Positions 19,433-33,350 of a stretch of DNA of 64,000 nucleotides are shown piece after piece (the first letter of the stretch is position 1; each line of letters begins with the position of its first letter). Source of the DNA: Pelargonium x hortorum (taxonomy: Eukaryota > Streptophyta > Magnoliopsida > Geraniales > Geraniaceae); contig JAYMTJ010000042.1 in assembly GCA_036897525.1 (NCBI GenBank), positions 24,348 to 88,347 on the forward strand, given 5' to 3'. The notes under the pieces were generated by a model. It searched no databases, had not been told where the DNA came from, and saw only the letters and a program-made list of their open reading frames with translations. Made by a program: the position numbers and the translations under genes.

Positions 19433-22100
19433 TTCAATATAGTAAGCTAATAAAGCACCTATCGGTGTATAGCACTTACTATTCCCAGTAACAAGTAAAG
19501 TCTTTCTTTATCTAAGTGATTTTAATTAATGCGTAGATTTTCGTCGAAAGAGTATCCTATCAAGATGTATCTCCTAGACGAATTTGCTTAGGAATTCCGT
19601 TGGGTTTTATTATTAATAAAGGGATCAAAGCTGGTATAAAGGCTATAACGTACCCGTCGTATCTAGAATTATTTCCCGAATTTAAAGAGAGACTCCTCTG
19701 CTTGTATTCAACGTTTGCTGCAATCTTTTGCTAAAGGAAAGGGATGCTGTTTAAAAAACCCTGTATTAAGTGCTAGCTCTTCCAATCCAAGGGAAGGGGG
19801 GGTATATAGCTCTGAAGTGAAGATAGGGATACTGTAAGAAAAATAGAAAATAGAAATCCGATCCTTTTTATTTACAATAAATACAAGAAGTAAGCTATAT
19901 AAAATAAAGAGCCTTTTGGATCTAAGGAAATTTGGTAATTACAAGTTTTTATTACCATTTTGTTGTCCAGTATTTTGATACTCTAGTTTTACAGGTCCTG
20001 TTAGGAAAGGTCGTAGTGTATAGTTTATTTTCCGCTTCTGGGTAAGGCTGTATATAAAGTAGAAACCTTAAATCTTCGCTAGGATTAGAATCACTAGGAA
20101 TTTTTTTACCAGATTTATTAGATATTAGAGGTATTCCACAATAATTGAACCCGCGGATCTTTTTTTCTTTCAGAAACCCGATATTGTACTTTCCAAGAGG
20201 GGACCCTTACCTTAGACAAATCAAACGTAAAAGGTATAATAAAAAAGAAAGGGAAGTGCTTAGCACGGATTTTTTTTTGAATTCAAAGTTCTTATTCAAT
20301 CAAATAGGGGGACTGAGTTACTAATATATTTTAGATTTACTATTAGTTCCCAAAAGAAAGGTGTGGTATTACATTCAAGGTTGCCCTGGGTATAGCGAGC
20401 GGATAGGGCTCAATCCGTGTTTATGTGCCTTGTTTTAATTCTTTGCAAGTTCTATTGAGGATGAAAGTTAAGCTCAACCGCGTTATAGGATAGCTATTCA
20501 ATTTTCATTCCAATAGTTTTAGTATAGAATTCAAGAACTCCTTTATACGCTAAGAACATATGGATTCCTTAAAATGAAAAAATCTAGCGAATAGGTAGTA
20601 GTGTGATATTAATTATTATATTGCAGCGCAGTCCCTCAAGCAAGAGATTCCCGGTCTAAGTAAATAAAATTCTATTTTCATTTTTTAAATTTAGGCGGCG
20701 TATAAGTTAAAGGAAAATTCTCTGAACAATGGGTAGCTTTCTAGCAGCTATAGTAATTGAAAGTTAAAGATATAAGAATCGTTTTGTACTGGGATATTCA
20801 AGACTTCTCTATCTATAAGGGGTGCTTTTACTTAGGTATATTCTCTTAAACTTAATTGCATTGCCTTCTTGTAAGTACTAGATAATATTTAGGTTATATT
20901 ATATACGCTATGATAAGAATTTTAAAGACTCATTCTCAAAAATCTCAAGAACAATTAGAAACTTTAGGAGGTTTTATGCGCAATACCAAGGCCCGTATCT
21001 CTTTTGAGCTGTCCTTTTACCTTATTTAATTTAACTCCTATAAACTTCTCCTACTTACTAAACAAAGCTAACATTACATTATATACACGGAACCCCCTTG
21101 ATGACTGACTTCTAAGGTTCTTTAATAGATTTATTAAAAATCTGAAGAATGCGAACAGATTTACTTGCTGCACGCACGAGTCAGAAAGATAATAAATGAA
21201 ATCCCCTTTTACTAGAGTTAGTTCCCGGATGTACTGTACTATCTAATTGCTAAATATTGATCATATTTCCTCCTGCACACTTAAGTTTTAGCAGCTTCTT
21301 AAAGTAGGAAAATTCCTGATTTCTTGTACCTCATTCTATTTTTTAATAAATTAGTATTTAGTTATTAAAGTAATATCTACTTGTTATTGATTATAATACA
21401 CCCTTGTAAGACTCCATTTTCTTCAAGGTATTTCTTTTGCTTAGGGATTAAACTAGACAGGGGTTTTTTAAGTCTAGTCTTACTATTATAAAGTATGAAG
21501 ACTTGGAATAAGAAGATAGTAGGTTGGGGGTGTCGTGCTAGCAGGAGCCTCCTAACCAGGCTTGTATGAAATGGTAAACTTCATTCTATCTGATTCAAGT
21601 CATTCCTTTCCTTAGTCGAGGCTTATTAATTAGGAAAGAGGGGGTATTCAATAGTCAAATCAATTTGAACTTCAGCCCTTACAAGCTTTTTTTGAAAATA
21701 ACTCAACTAAGGTCTATTAAAGTAAAGAAAGCCTTGCTAGGTAACTAAAGCGGGTCCGAGTACGATGGAACCTAAGCTCATAACTTTAAAAAGGACTTCC
21801 ACTTTGTATCCTTGTTATGCACCCAGAGCAGCTCTTTATCCGGTTACAGCCCTGTCTTGATTGAAATAAAAGACTTTTAATGCGGACCTCCTCGGCCTTA
21901 TCCAGGAAATCCCTGTTCTCTTTTTTAAAGAAGACTGTATACTTACAAGGTTCTAACTCTAAAAGATAGTATAACTAAAACATAGGACTCAACTTATTTT
22001 CTTACTACACAGCCATTGCGTCACCGGGTTTATCTTTCATTTTGGTTAAAGGCACTAGCTTTAATATTTTTATAAAGGTGAGTTAGAACTAACACGCCTA

Positions 22101-25100
22101 CCTAGAGTGTAATTGAAAAACAAAAAAAAAAAAGAAACTCTCCTGTTTTGTTTGTTTTGGAGACACTCAACCTGCTTGAACAAGGATGTCACTTCAAATA
22201 TACATGCCTATGCGGCTTTTTTTTACTCAATCAAGTTAAAAGCAATTTCTAAAAAAGAGGTTTTGCCCAACTATAGCGCATACAGGAGCAGCCGGCTTAA
22301 ATTAAAAGCCCGCGTTTGTACTAAATCTTGGAGGTTTAAAACCCTTTATTAAGGATTCTTTCAATTTCCCCATCCTATGATTGTAGATTTATAAAGAAAG
22401 CTCTTAGGAGCACTCTCAAAAAGGGATCAAAAACATAGTAAAGTAAACATTGTCTAAATCTTAATGGAACAAACCTTAAAATCCCAAACCCTGTCCTGTA
22501 CATCAATCTGAGAAAACCCAGTGCGTTTCCTTTCATAGTATAAAGCCTTTTTTTATAAACACCCTGACTGACCACGAGCTAAACGAACCGAAAAGCTTTG
22601 GATATAGTAAAGTTTACGTACTACAGCTAAGTCTTCCCCAGAAATAGAAACTTACTAGGAGCTCTCTTAAGTGTTAAAAATTAGAATAAAAAGTGCCCGA
22701 GTAGATCGGTGTAATATAAACCGGAAAGCTCATGCCAATACCTAGGCTTATAAAAGCTTCTATAGCTCAGAGCTAGTAAAACTTATATCACCCCAAATTC
22801 TAACGAGGATAAGTAGGGGTGTGTATCCCCTCTAGAGGAATTACTAAAAAAGTTCTGCAAAGCAAAATAGAAAAAAACTCGGTAGTAAAATCACTGAGAT
22901 TATAATTATTATGCCTCGAGCTAGAGCTAGGAACAAGTTTTTGTATTATATGTATATGCTGTTGAAGTTTTTTTTTAAGGGCTTTACTGAAAAAGTAATG
23001 AAAAGCTCACAGGTTTACCATAGATGTCAAAGGTTCGAATTCGCGTATTCTTGGCACGGACTGGCTGCGGACTCTTTTCTATACAAACGAATTGAATACC
23101 TCTCCGAAACACCTACCGATCTCTGAACTTAACCCTTTTTAAGAATTCCACTTCGTTAACTGGATCGGAAAGACAAGCTTTACTTTAGTCTCTAACGCTC
23201 TCTTATTCCCTAACAAAATCTTTCTTTTTATTATTGTCTGGAATGGGAACCCTAGAAAACAATAGGAATGCAAAACCACTCTGTTCTTCGCCTTTCTAGT
23301 TCATTACTATTTGTTAATAGGATTAAGATAGCTTACAGGTACGTACGGGAGACCTTCATTAGCTACTGGGGTTCTAATCTCATTATGTATACCCAGTCTT
23401 GTCCTAGTAGAGAGAGAAACCCATCTTCCGTTTCATACCTAAACTTTTGTTTTCTATTTCCTTGTGACTGACTCACTTTAATTGGATCAGAAAGATAAGG
23501 AACAAGAATACATTCATTATCTTGTGAACTCCTGTGCCTGACAGGTTCTGGAAATGTTGAGTTAGGATTATCACATTAGCCAGCTTATTCAAATCAAAGA
23601 CTGGCTTTCAAAAGGAGGGTTTAGACCCCCATAACTCAAGATTGAAGGGAATACTTTGTTCTTTGTATAGTAGTAATGCCAAGTCGGAATACAAATTCCA
23701 TAGTACCTAGTAGCTGCAACCTTTGGACTAAGATAGTACATAACATTTCTGGCATTGTTAGATTTATGGAGGCTGGCTAGGAGGTATTAGAACCCAGGTG
23801 GTTTGTTAGTTGGGTCCTAAAGCAAGATCAACTCTCAAGACAACAGAAATTGGTGAGTTCCTTCTTAGGCAAGAGATGCGTTTTGGGTTAGTAATAGACT
23901 GTAACAATATTACCTAAGACTTCATTCATTACCATCTTAGGGTTAGGAATGTACAGAATGATGCACAATTCAGTCTCAATATTTGATCTAAGGAGACCTT
24001 TTTTCTTTTCTAATCATATTTATGACCAAGTTGGTGAATGCTAGTAAGGCTCAGGTTAATAAGATTCATTACATACAAAAACCCTAAATATTATCAAGGA
24101 ATGCCTTTTATCTGTACTTCACAGGTACTCAGTATGTACATTTAATTCATAAAATGTGGAATTTCCTAGATTTCATTACGGACCTCCAGATGCCCTTCAA
24201 CTACTATAACTAGTATGCTTTAGAATAGATTCTCTTTCCATTTTATTTTATCTATTTAGCGAGATCCCTAAAAGCAAAACAGGACATAAAAAAAAGCGAA
24301 TCCCCTTAATGTTAAAGCTCAGGTTGACTAATTCAGGAATTCTGACTCTTACGCTAAAAGCCCTATAGCTACCTTACAGAAAACTATCCTATCTATTTCC
24401 TAAGATTTCCAGAGTTAACTATCAAAAACACAAGAACCTGTCTTCCTGGGTTAAAGTACACCCATTCTTTCTAAAACCATATCTCCGAAACTGCTTTACT
24501 TAAATACCCTTTTTTTTGCTAAAGCCCTGGAATCCTTCTTTACCTACCGAACACTATCCCTTGTCAGCAGCATAAACTCTTGCAATACCATCAACTCAAG
24601 TAAGGTTCCTATTTACTCTAAAAAGTTATTAACTACTAAACAGATGTGCTATTAAGGAATTACCCAAACTGCAGATAAATGGCATTCTAGATAGAAACTT
24701 TTTTGGGGGTTATTTTCTTAAGAAGTCAGTGATAGAAAAAAGTGGTAAGAGTTAGGTTTTTCAAGAAGGATTCCACTAATTAATGAGTGGTTTAGATCTT
24801 TCAGGTTTTAGGAAGTTCCTTTGAATATTCCACACTTTATTCACGACTAAGAAACCACCAAGACTCCTTTAAATTAAAAGCGGGGGCTTTGTATTTTTCT
24901 TTTTATATTGGCAAATCCGCGGTTCTTGTTATCGTACTATAATAGAGCTGAAATCACTTGTTCACAAGATTGTATATTCTTTAAAGAGTTAAACAGGAAA
25001 TTTTAATCCTCTCTTATTTATTGAAAGAAGAACTCCTCTTACTTTCAACGAGAGCTTCTGACTCAAAAGTTCTATACTATAATTATAGCTAGAATTCCGC

Positions 25101-28100
25101 TGTGCCTCCACTAAGTATGTTGTACTTGCCTTGGAATATAGCCTTACCTTACGCGAGTCCTGTGGAATCTTTTATTTTAAGTAAAATGTCGGGCAGTCCC
25201 TATGAGGTGTATGCAAGAGTTCGGATCTCTCTTTTGACTCGCGAGATAAACATTATAAAGAAAAAAAACCTACCTAACTAGGGATACCCGTTTGCGTATA
25301 TACTATCTGTACCGAGAATCCGAGTAAAAGAAGGAGGACACTTAGTTGCCCCCTAATAACGCTATTTAGTAATTAAGGAATGCTTGAGTCAAAATTAGCC
25401 AAGGGTGTATAAGTCGAAAGGTACAAAATAACAAAGGCATAGGAAGACTCTAGTAGTAAGGAAAGCGTGCTTTCATTCAAATTAAACATTAAAGTCTCTT
25501 AATCAGTAGTAATGTACCAATATTCATTTCATTATGAAAGTCTTTGAATCTCTTTTTTTAAGCAGCTATGAAGATAAGGGAGGCTTTTTTAGGTGGAATA
25601 ATAAATCAGCAATGAGGGACCCGTACTACCTTTTAATGCTTAGATAGCGCTTTGGTACCCTTTCTTCTACTATACAAAAGGACATTAGCAAGAATACTAT
25701 ACTAGACCGGTTCTGCTTACAAGCAAGAGACTGTGTTCTTATTCTTAACGGTTCCTGAAGAGAGTTATAAACTAGAGGTTTCTAGAATCTAAGCTTGATA
25801 AAGAAATAGAATCAGGTTTCCTATATCCATTAGACTAAGAATGTTACTATCCAAAACCAACTTCTCAAAGGATCAAAAGGTATGAAATGACTTTTCTTCT
25901 TAGACTAGTTAGACTAGAATCGGTTTCTATATTATCTAGCTGTCACTTAATCGGATTTAGCATCAAGTACTTCGCAATACAAAGCCTAATCACACTCCTT
26001 TACAGTCCATTAATTATAGGAATCGAGCTCTCTAAGAAAGAAAGGTGTTTATGTTATTCCTTTCCCGGCGTAGTCTGTTACAGGTTTACAAGGTAGATAA
26101 GAAATAGAATCTGTTATATTAGCTTGACATGCATCCATTAGTTCCACTCGCTTACCATTAAGATTAAGAGTTAGGATTAACACCTTTTTATTTGCTTTCA
26201 ATCCCTGATGTTGAGATCTAAGCATATGTTCTAAACAGGAATCTGATAAAGTGTCATACTTACACACAAGTCAACTAACCTTGGGTCTAGATTGACCTTC
26301 GACAGCTAAGCTACAAGAGCCTACTGCTTTGGACTTCCCTTCTTTAGAATCAGTTTCAGTTCTTTACAGCTTTACAAGAACCCAGAATACATTATCGGAA
26401 TCCCTTATTTAAATATTTACTCAAAACAGGTACTCATTGAATGAAGCAATTCTTTAATTTAACACCCTTTAACTCCTAGGAATCTAGAAATCCCTAACCT
26501 AAATTCAGTACTAGAAAATGAGGAAATTACAAGTTATTAAAGAAAGAAAAGTGCTTGGACTGCATAGAGAACTCCACACGACTAGCATGCAACAAAGGAC
26601 TTCCCTGATGCGAATACAAAAAAAACCCTGGATACAAAATACAGAAACAAAAGCCAATCAGTTCTCCTCAATCCATTAGCTGCACTCCTTAGCAGAACCT
26701 TCTCTCCTAAACTTTCCTAGTCCTAGTTAGCATTACCTCATGACAAGAACTAAGAGCTACAATTATCCAGAAGAACTAAACTAAGACAATAGAATTTTTT
26801 TTAGTTCGGTATAGAAAACCCAGAATTAGTACAACCTGAAAAGTACCTCAATTGATAGGTTATAACAAGCAAGCAAGCAAGAGGGATTTAGAGTCAAATT
26901 CTGTATTCTGTTATGTTCCTTCAATGTCAAACTAACAGGAAATTCTATAAGTATATAAGTAATTGCCCCTCAGTCCCTAGCTTTACAAGTGATTCTATTT
27001 CGACTTCATTTCCAGGCTAAACTAAAGATAGAGTTACAGGCGCTTACACATATTGAAGAACTAATACAAGATATGCATGCCTTGTTTCCATAATTCTTTA
27101 ACTCGAGGCTTTACAATATCTATACAGAGCTACCTAAGCAGCTTTCCCTTTAACTGGCTTTCCAAAGACAAGAAATTTCCCTCTTAATTAAGAGAATATC
27201 ATAGCTTAGGAATCTACTCTCTTTACAAATAATACCCCAGGAATTCGAATTTAGTTAGAATACTTTACCAGCTAAACAGAATTCTCGGTATCAAGCTCTG
27301 GAGATCTCTTACAACAAGGAAAAAAACCCTTTTTTTTTTTAAGAAAAGAATACTATCTTTATCTTGTGTGTGAACTCTTTCCTAAAATAGTATAAGAGTT
27401 ACAGGAATAAGATTAAGAATTATGATTGAACATGTGCTCCAACTAAGAGTTCTTACTTTATTTAGTATTGTATCCAGTAAAAGCTAAATAAAAGTTCCTA
27501 ATCTCAAAGGAAAGGACTCTCAAATCTACTCTCAAAAGGACTTTAGCTGAAAGTGCTTACAAGCTACAAAGAATTAAGTTTCTCTCCTCTCTGAAAGACT
27601 AAGGGGGTATAGGTATAGGAATATCGGGTCTAAGGAAAGCCCCTATAGTTTAAGTGACTTATTTCCCTTACAGGAATTTCTAAGATTAAGAATACTGGAT
27701 CTGTCTATTACCTTTTCTCCCTGTTAGATCGGAAAGCACTCTCTTTAAGACTCTGATCTATCTACTCTATCTCCTAGCTTTCACTTCCTAAGAGTTTAGC
27801 AACACTGTCTATCTGCTTAGAATCTGTTATCCCATTTTAACCGGCAATTCTAATCCTGTAGCTACAATAATCTATCTGTTATAAATTATCTGAACTCCTT
27901 TACTTTGATATCCCATTCGAACAAAGAAACTGGTTAGAACAAACTAAACTAACTTTACAGAAGGGAATCCGTTTCAGTCTTTAACATCTTTAGCAAACTC
28001 CTTTAGCAGCAAGCAATCCCTGGAGCTACTAGAATACAATGAAAAGGTTCAATAAGAATCCGGTTTAGAAAGAAAGATTCAAAAGGTCAAAAGGGAAAAA

Positions 28101-29400
28101 GGGTATCTCAAAACAAAGAATAGAATAGAATCTTGTGAACATCTTTTGCTTACACAGAAGAACTACTACAATATTCTAGTTCGGTTAGGAAGATATTAGT
28201 GCAACTTACCAGAAAAAAAGTACCTCTATTGACAGGTTAGGTACTCAATCCACCTTTAGCAGTTTTAGCAACATCATCCCCATTAGAACAATTAACTCCT
28301 TTCAAGACAAGATAGTGCAACACTTGCGACTGCTACTTAATATCTGGAACTTCTAAGAATAAGAATACAGGAACACCCCTAAACAAATAGAATTCAGTTT
28401 CTGTCTTTAGCTTAATAGAACTAAATTGTAGAACTCATTGTCAAGCTCTCCTATACCTACAGTTTACATACTAGCCAAAGAACAGGAAGTTACTGTCTAG
28501 AATAGCTTTTATTGCCAGTTCGGGTACCACGCCACCTCTTTATTTAATTAAGCTAAGCTGTTTGTAGTACATTTGACTCGGAAACCCTTATGATTGCCTA
28601 TAAAACCTATCAATTTAGGACTTTAGAATCAAAAAAAAAGCCCTGGACCTTTCTTTCTTTAGTTTACTTTAAGGCGCAAAGCCCTCTTGTCCCCTGCTTT
28701 TATCGTATAGGAGGATACAAACTTAGTAGAGCGTTGAGTAAATCAATATTACCGAGTAAACAACTCTTGGTTACGAGGTTAGGGCAAAATAGTTTATTGA
28801 GAGTACATACTTACACTATAACAACATAAATACAAAACAGGTTCTAAAAATCTTCAATTCTTTCTATATCCCTAAAATCTTTACTATCAGGACCTGGAAA
28901 CACCAGAAAACCTTGGGAAACTCTTATAAATAAAATCTTTGAATTGAAATCACAGAAACAAAGGAACATGCAAAACCTTATTATTATTTGAAACCATTCT
29001 AGGGCCTTACCTCGTATTGATAGCAGCCTAACTCTTTGTAGCTTTTGTAGCTAGACTACTCTTATATACTTGGCTTGCCCAGTTAATTAATGTGAACCTG
29101 TACTTAAATAAGAATACAGAAGGGACTTTTAACAAATGACTTAGAAGCTCAGAACTCCCTGATTATACAGCCTTTAAAGTCCTAATTGTATACGGGTTTC
29201 TCTCCTCTTTATATTACTACCGGGAAGAAGACTTACTATAAAACTGATACTGTCTATAAAGGAGTCCATTTCAAGAGCTTTGGCTGAGTACCCTTCATTT
29301 GCTTGGCTTGACCTGCTAAGATAGGCTATATTTATATTGAGATACTCTATTCTTCATCTTCCTTCTTATCTTAGTTCTATACCTAGGTTATAAAGAAGAC
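22101..29400. other. non-coding block, more even composition from 22.9 kb
   Basis: No gene identified. From about 22.9 kb the sequence has fewer GG..CC palindromes and more mixed words. A TTAAYTGGATCRGAAAGA block is repeated at about 23156 and 23478. Basic open frames at 22113 (79 codons, TTG start) and 28590 (79 codons, ATG start) have no recognisable motif and are within chance. Confidence 0.4.
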
Positions 29401-29688
29401 CTTAGAATGGGATTTTATACTCTTTCTTGGCAGTACCTTGGGGGTTCAGATGACAGGAATTGCATTGACTGGTTACTGAGACTGATTTAGAGGTATTCCA
29501 GTTTATAGGTAAGAGTTAGGCTGTCGAAGATGGGTTTAGGTTCTACAGACTCCAAGGTTGGGAATTAGTTTCTTGTTCTTCAGGAAGATATTCTAATAGA
29601 AGCGTTTCCGTTGTAGGAGGTAGTTCTAGTTTGGGAATCTGTTCTAGGTTTGAGTTCAAGATTTCTGACTAGTTCTTCTCTATTGTAT

Positions 29689-29985
29689 CTATCGCAAGCA
29701 CCAATAGAATCCATTTCTGTTATCCACAAATTCTTTTACCAGCAATTCAGATACTGTGCAGGCTTTATCAAGGAAGGTATTATGAGTTCGGTTGAGAAGA
29801 AAGAACTGACTTAAGAGAGTGTTCCTCAGTTTCCATGACCCACTTGACACCATCGACAGGTATTGAGACTTTACAATCATTAACAGTTGAAAGAGCTTTC
29901 CAAGAGAATGTTCATAGTTTGTGTTGGGTTCATCAGTTTCCTTTACAGCAATTCCATCATAAGCATTAGATCTTCCAAAGAGAGC
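29689..29985 (-). pseudogene. unidentified coding-like relic
   Basis: Ninety-eight codons are open between TGA and TAG; an ATG at 29880 would leave 63 residues. The amino-acid content is protein-like, with DEPNTNYEHSLGKLFQLL upstream of the Met and ACTVSELLVKEFVDNRNGF near the end. The neighbouring frame downstream (about 29670-29550) reads NLEQIPKLELPPTTETLLL, vaguely like a retroelement polyprotein linker. Frames shift and stops intervene, so no intact gene is present. I cannot name a family. Confidence 0.2.
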
Positions 29986-30179
29986 TCAAAAGCATTCTAT
30001 TAGTTAGAATTGATCGACTTGCAATACATACATTTTTCTATAGTGTCTAATTACAACACTCTTCGAGCTATATATACATCCAATTGAAATGAGTTGAATA
30101 ATGAGAGTTTTGTTAATAACTGATAAGAACTCTTTCCATTGAACCTTCATTTCTATACAATCATTTATAGATAGACCTA

Positions 30180-30374
30180 CTACGGAGGTACTATATTCTT
30201 AGGATCCATATTAGAGTCTTTATTCTGTTGTTCTATATTAGAATCTATATTCTTAGGAGGATCCTTCTTACTTGGAGGTTGTTCTTTGAGTTCAATCACT
30301 TTACCAGTCTCATCTTTAGCTAATTCTGGTTTGATGGGTTGCACTTTGAGCACTTGATTCATGGGTTCGCTCAC
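30180..30374 (-). CDS. hypothetical Lys/Pro-rich frame
   Basis: Sixty-four codons with a GTG start, or 60 from the in-frame ATG at 30362. No membrane segment: the chain is hydrophilic, with IKPELAKDETGKVIELKEQ, then PPSKKDPPKN and a repeated D-S-N element (DSNIEQQN, DSNMDPKN). Unlike most frames in the window it is poor in Leu and Phe. It lies 200 bp upstream of, and on the same strand as, the 29689-29985 relic, so the two may be parts of one decayed gene. No homologue recognised. Confidence 0.2.
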   Translation of the reverse strand: MSEPMNQVLKVQPIKPELAKDETGKVIELKEQPPSKKDPPKNIDSNIEQQNKDSNMDPKNIVPP

Positions 30375-33018
30375 TCTTTCTATACTATAATAGCATCTTC
30401 TAGTTTGAAGTTTGAGGATCTATTAGACCTTCAATCACTTTATTATGAGGATCCTCTAAGAAGTCAGTCACAGTAATTTAATGTACTCTACTATCTCCTT
30501 AACAAGAAAGTGTAGCTCGAAACCAAGTGCAGCTTGTATTCTATTATTCTGTAACTCTTGTCAGCTTAAAGGTCCTCTCTCAATTCCCTCACCTTCTAAG
30601 CTTACCTTCTTTCTAGACTAAGATGGAACATTAAGAAGTCCTTCCCTGGTAATTCAATGCTAACGTCTATTTCAACACCTTATAACACCCAACGCATATC
30701 TTAACAAGGTACTCTGAATGCCCTAACAAGCCTCCTTTTCTTGAAATCCCTGCCAAGGAAGTGTCTTCTGCTAGCTCTAAGGAAAGCTGGGAAGGCTAAA
30801 CTCAAGGCGATTTTCTAGCTTTCTTGCATATGTCCTGTATCCGGCTTTTAGGTGGGGTTTCCATTCCAGATAGTGACTAAAGATTTTAAGAGAATTGAAG
30901 CTAAAGTAAGAACTTGTTATCATGAATTCGTTAAGAGTGCAGAAGGGGTTTTTCCCTAGGAGTTAGCTTAACTAAACAGGAATTCTAGTTATAAGGAAGT
31001 CTACGAGTTTACTAAAGAAAAAAATGACCCGCTTGAGAGGTACGAAGTACAAGTAAGAAGAGTTTCAAATAACGAGGATAAGATATTATAGGGTTTTAGA
31101 AGAAGGGTGGTCCTTAGCCAGTTAGCGCTTAAGATTAGTTGTGGTAATAAATTGTTTTCAGTTCTTAACTCAATAAAAAGTCTTTTCTCTTAATAAGCCG
31201 TCTCCGTCTTGGGAACTTAATAGCTATATTTTATTTGGTTTATTTACTTTTACTGGAAAAGAATCGCTTTAGTTATTCCCTAGCATCTTTTTTATTCTGA
31301 AAATTGGAAGCAGGGGAACAAAAAACCTTTATAAAAGAAGTCTTGCCTTTTAACTTCGAGTAAATAAAGGAGCACCACATAAGCTATTTATACAATATAA
31401 AAAACGTTAGCCTAACTAGAACTACTGCGCCTTTATATCTATATCTTTTGATTTGACAGGAAACTCTAACTGAATCCGTTTAAGAGAATTTCGGCTTATA
31501 AAACAAAGTGTCTGGAACCACATATTTAAATAGACTTTCAAAGACATAAAACCTCTGATAGTCTCCTTATAGCCAAAAAACATTGTAAATGTTAAGCAGG
31601 ATCCCCACTTTATAGTTTAGAGCGAGCTTAAAAAAAAAAGATATGAAATCTGTTGTGTGACATTTCCTTTGACAGTAAAATAGAATTAATAAAGAGTCCG
31701 CCTGTATTGTATGTAGTAGATAAGATACTCGCGAGATAGTTGAAATAGAGTGTGAGTATGGGGTTACCCTAAACTAAAATTGCTTGCCTCGAGCTAAAAG
31801 TGGATACTCTTGGTACCGAAATTCACGATAACATGTTGTTGACTCTTAAAACCGGATGCTTTCTTTATCCCAGGATAACTTTCAAAAAAAAATCTAGGGA
31901 AAAAGGGATCTACTCATATGCTGAATAGCTACGAGGAGTAAGGCAAATATATTCACAACTAACTATATGTATTTGGCTTAATACTGCATACCTTTACAGA
32001 GCTTTTATTTACTTTTTAGACAAAACAAGAAAAGTACTACAGGATTCCTTCTTCATCGCGTAAGTACCTTTGTTTGATATTTGATATACTATATATTAGG
32101 ATTAGGCAAACGATGAGTGAGAATTGAGAAGGCAAATGGGGTTTAAGCTAAAATAATTCTAATTAATTATATAGAATTCTGTTGGATAGCTTGCTAATTT
32201 AAGGAGGACTTACTTACGTAATATACGAAAATATGTTACCGTTACTTTTCGTTAAATTGCTTTGGATATTCAGATTTCTTGTTTGCCAGAATATTTGAAT
32301 CTAGCTACTAAATCCCGAACGTATAATATTAAGAGTAATCATACACATTCCTACTTCATAGCTTCGAATCATATCAAGAACAAGAAAAAAATAGGGATTC
32401 TTTAAGCAGGTTATCCCGTAAAATTGTAGCAATCAGTTCTTACTGAAATTTTGTTTAAACACTGCTTTGAATACTCCTGGGGAAATCGAAGGCAGTTTTT
32501 CCGATTCCTTAACTAGGAAACATAAGGATCCTATCTGTTAAGTACTAGACCTCGGAAATAACAAACAATAGAAAGAGCTTCTAATATTTTCTTTGCTATG
32601 CCCCGCTTTTTTAAGACCCTTAAAGATTTTTTGTTGGCTGGTTGTATTTGGTTTGTACTGGAATAAAAGAAATTCTTTAGGTTTAAGTATCCATGAAGGA
32701 ATCAAAGCGTACCCCTTATTATTTTCTAATTATTTCCTAGTAATTACATTCGCGAGAAATTGACTTAATCTACTAGCTAGACCTAAAAACCCCGCTTTCA
32801 AACGTGACAGGAGGGGGTTCTGAGTACAGAGTAATGAAAGATAATATAGTTTTTTTTATCTAAATGCTTTCTTAAATGACAATTACATATAAAGAGTTCA
32901 TTCTTTGAAGTCTTTTGTAGCTAATTAAAGAGTCTAATCCTAAAAGAATCTCTATCCAAGGTGTCAAGAACCCATAGACCGGGGTGTAGTTTTTTGTCAC
33001 TCTTAGCCGAAGTCATAA

Positions 33019-33032
33019 TGATAAGCTTATCA
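33019..33032. repeat. 14-bp perfect palindrome TGATAAGCTTATCA
   Basis: Self-complementary over its whole length. It contains GATAAG, the core of the leader loop, but has none of the leader's flanking boxes. Confidence 0.85.
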
Positions 33033-33290
33033 AGAAAACTTTCAATTCTTTCTTAATGAAGCTGCTTCGAAAAACTCCGCGGGCATAAATGAAAGGGATA
33101 CCCGCTTAGGACTTCCGCGTAAACCCTCTATTTTATTATCACCCTTTAACTTTCTTTGTAAGTACCTTATTAATGTTCCATTATTACAAAAAGAGGCCCT
33201 TACTTTAGTTTGTACTAACTTTTATGGACAAATTCTATAAAAAAAATTACAGCCGATTTTTTTCTTAAGCTTCTTCCTTTAAATATAGCA

Positions 33291-33350
33291 CTAAGTCGAC
33301 TTGAACCTATGGGATTTTACTAGGATTCGTTTGCTCTACCACGGATCTTT
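33291..33350 (-). tRNA. tRNA-like relic
   Basis: On the minus strand: GTGGTAGAGCAAACGAATCC, then AAAATCCCATAGGTTCAAGTCGACTTA. The right-hand half matches the relic at 58201-58262 almost base for base (CCATAGGTTCAAGTC). The D-stem 5' strand is AGATCC rather than AGCTC, and the T-stem does not close. Two related copies 25 kb apart argue for a real, now degenerate, ancestral tRNA or tRNA-derived repeat. Confidence 0.3.

Larger units (their letters stand above)
14600..22100. other. non-coding AT-rich block, palindrome-dense
   Basis: 7.5 kb without a supported gene. Typical content is A-rich or T-rich DNA interrupted every 30-100 bp by GGNNNCC-like palindromes (for example GGGTGTCCC near 15842 and AGGATCCTTAG near 15986). 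It includes two tRNA-like relics at 18.5 and 19.4 kb, a G5/C5 inverted repeat at 16.4 kb and a TATAT microsatellite at 19.1 kb. Confidence 0.5.

Noticed and set aside
28590-28829. 79-codon basic frame with ATG start
   Set aside because: No motif, no ribosome-binding signal and no second copy in the window; within chance expectation.
29550-29985. Ty3-type retroelement polyprotein
   Set aside because: A few residues look like a polyprotein linker, but no reverse transcriptase, integrase or protease motif and no long terminal repeats were found.
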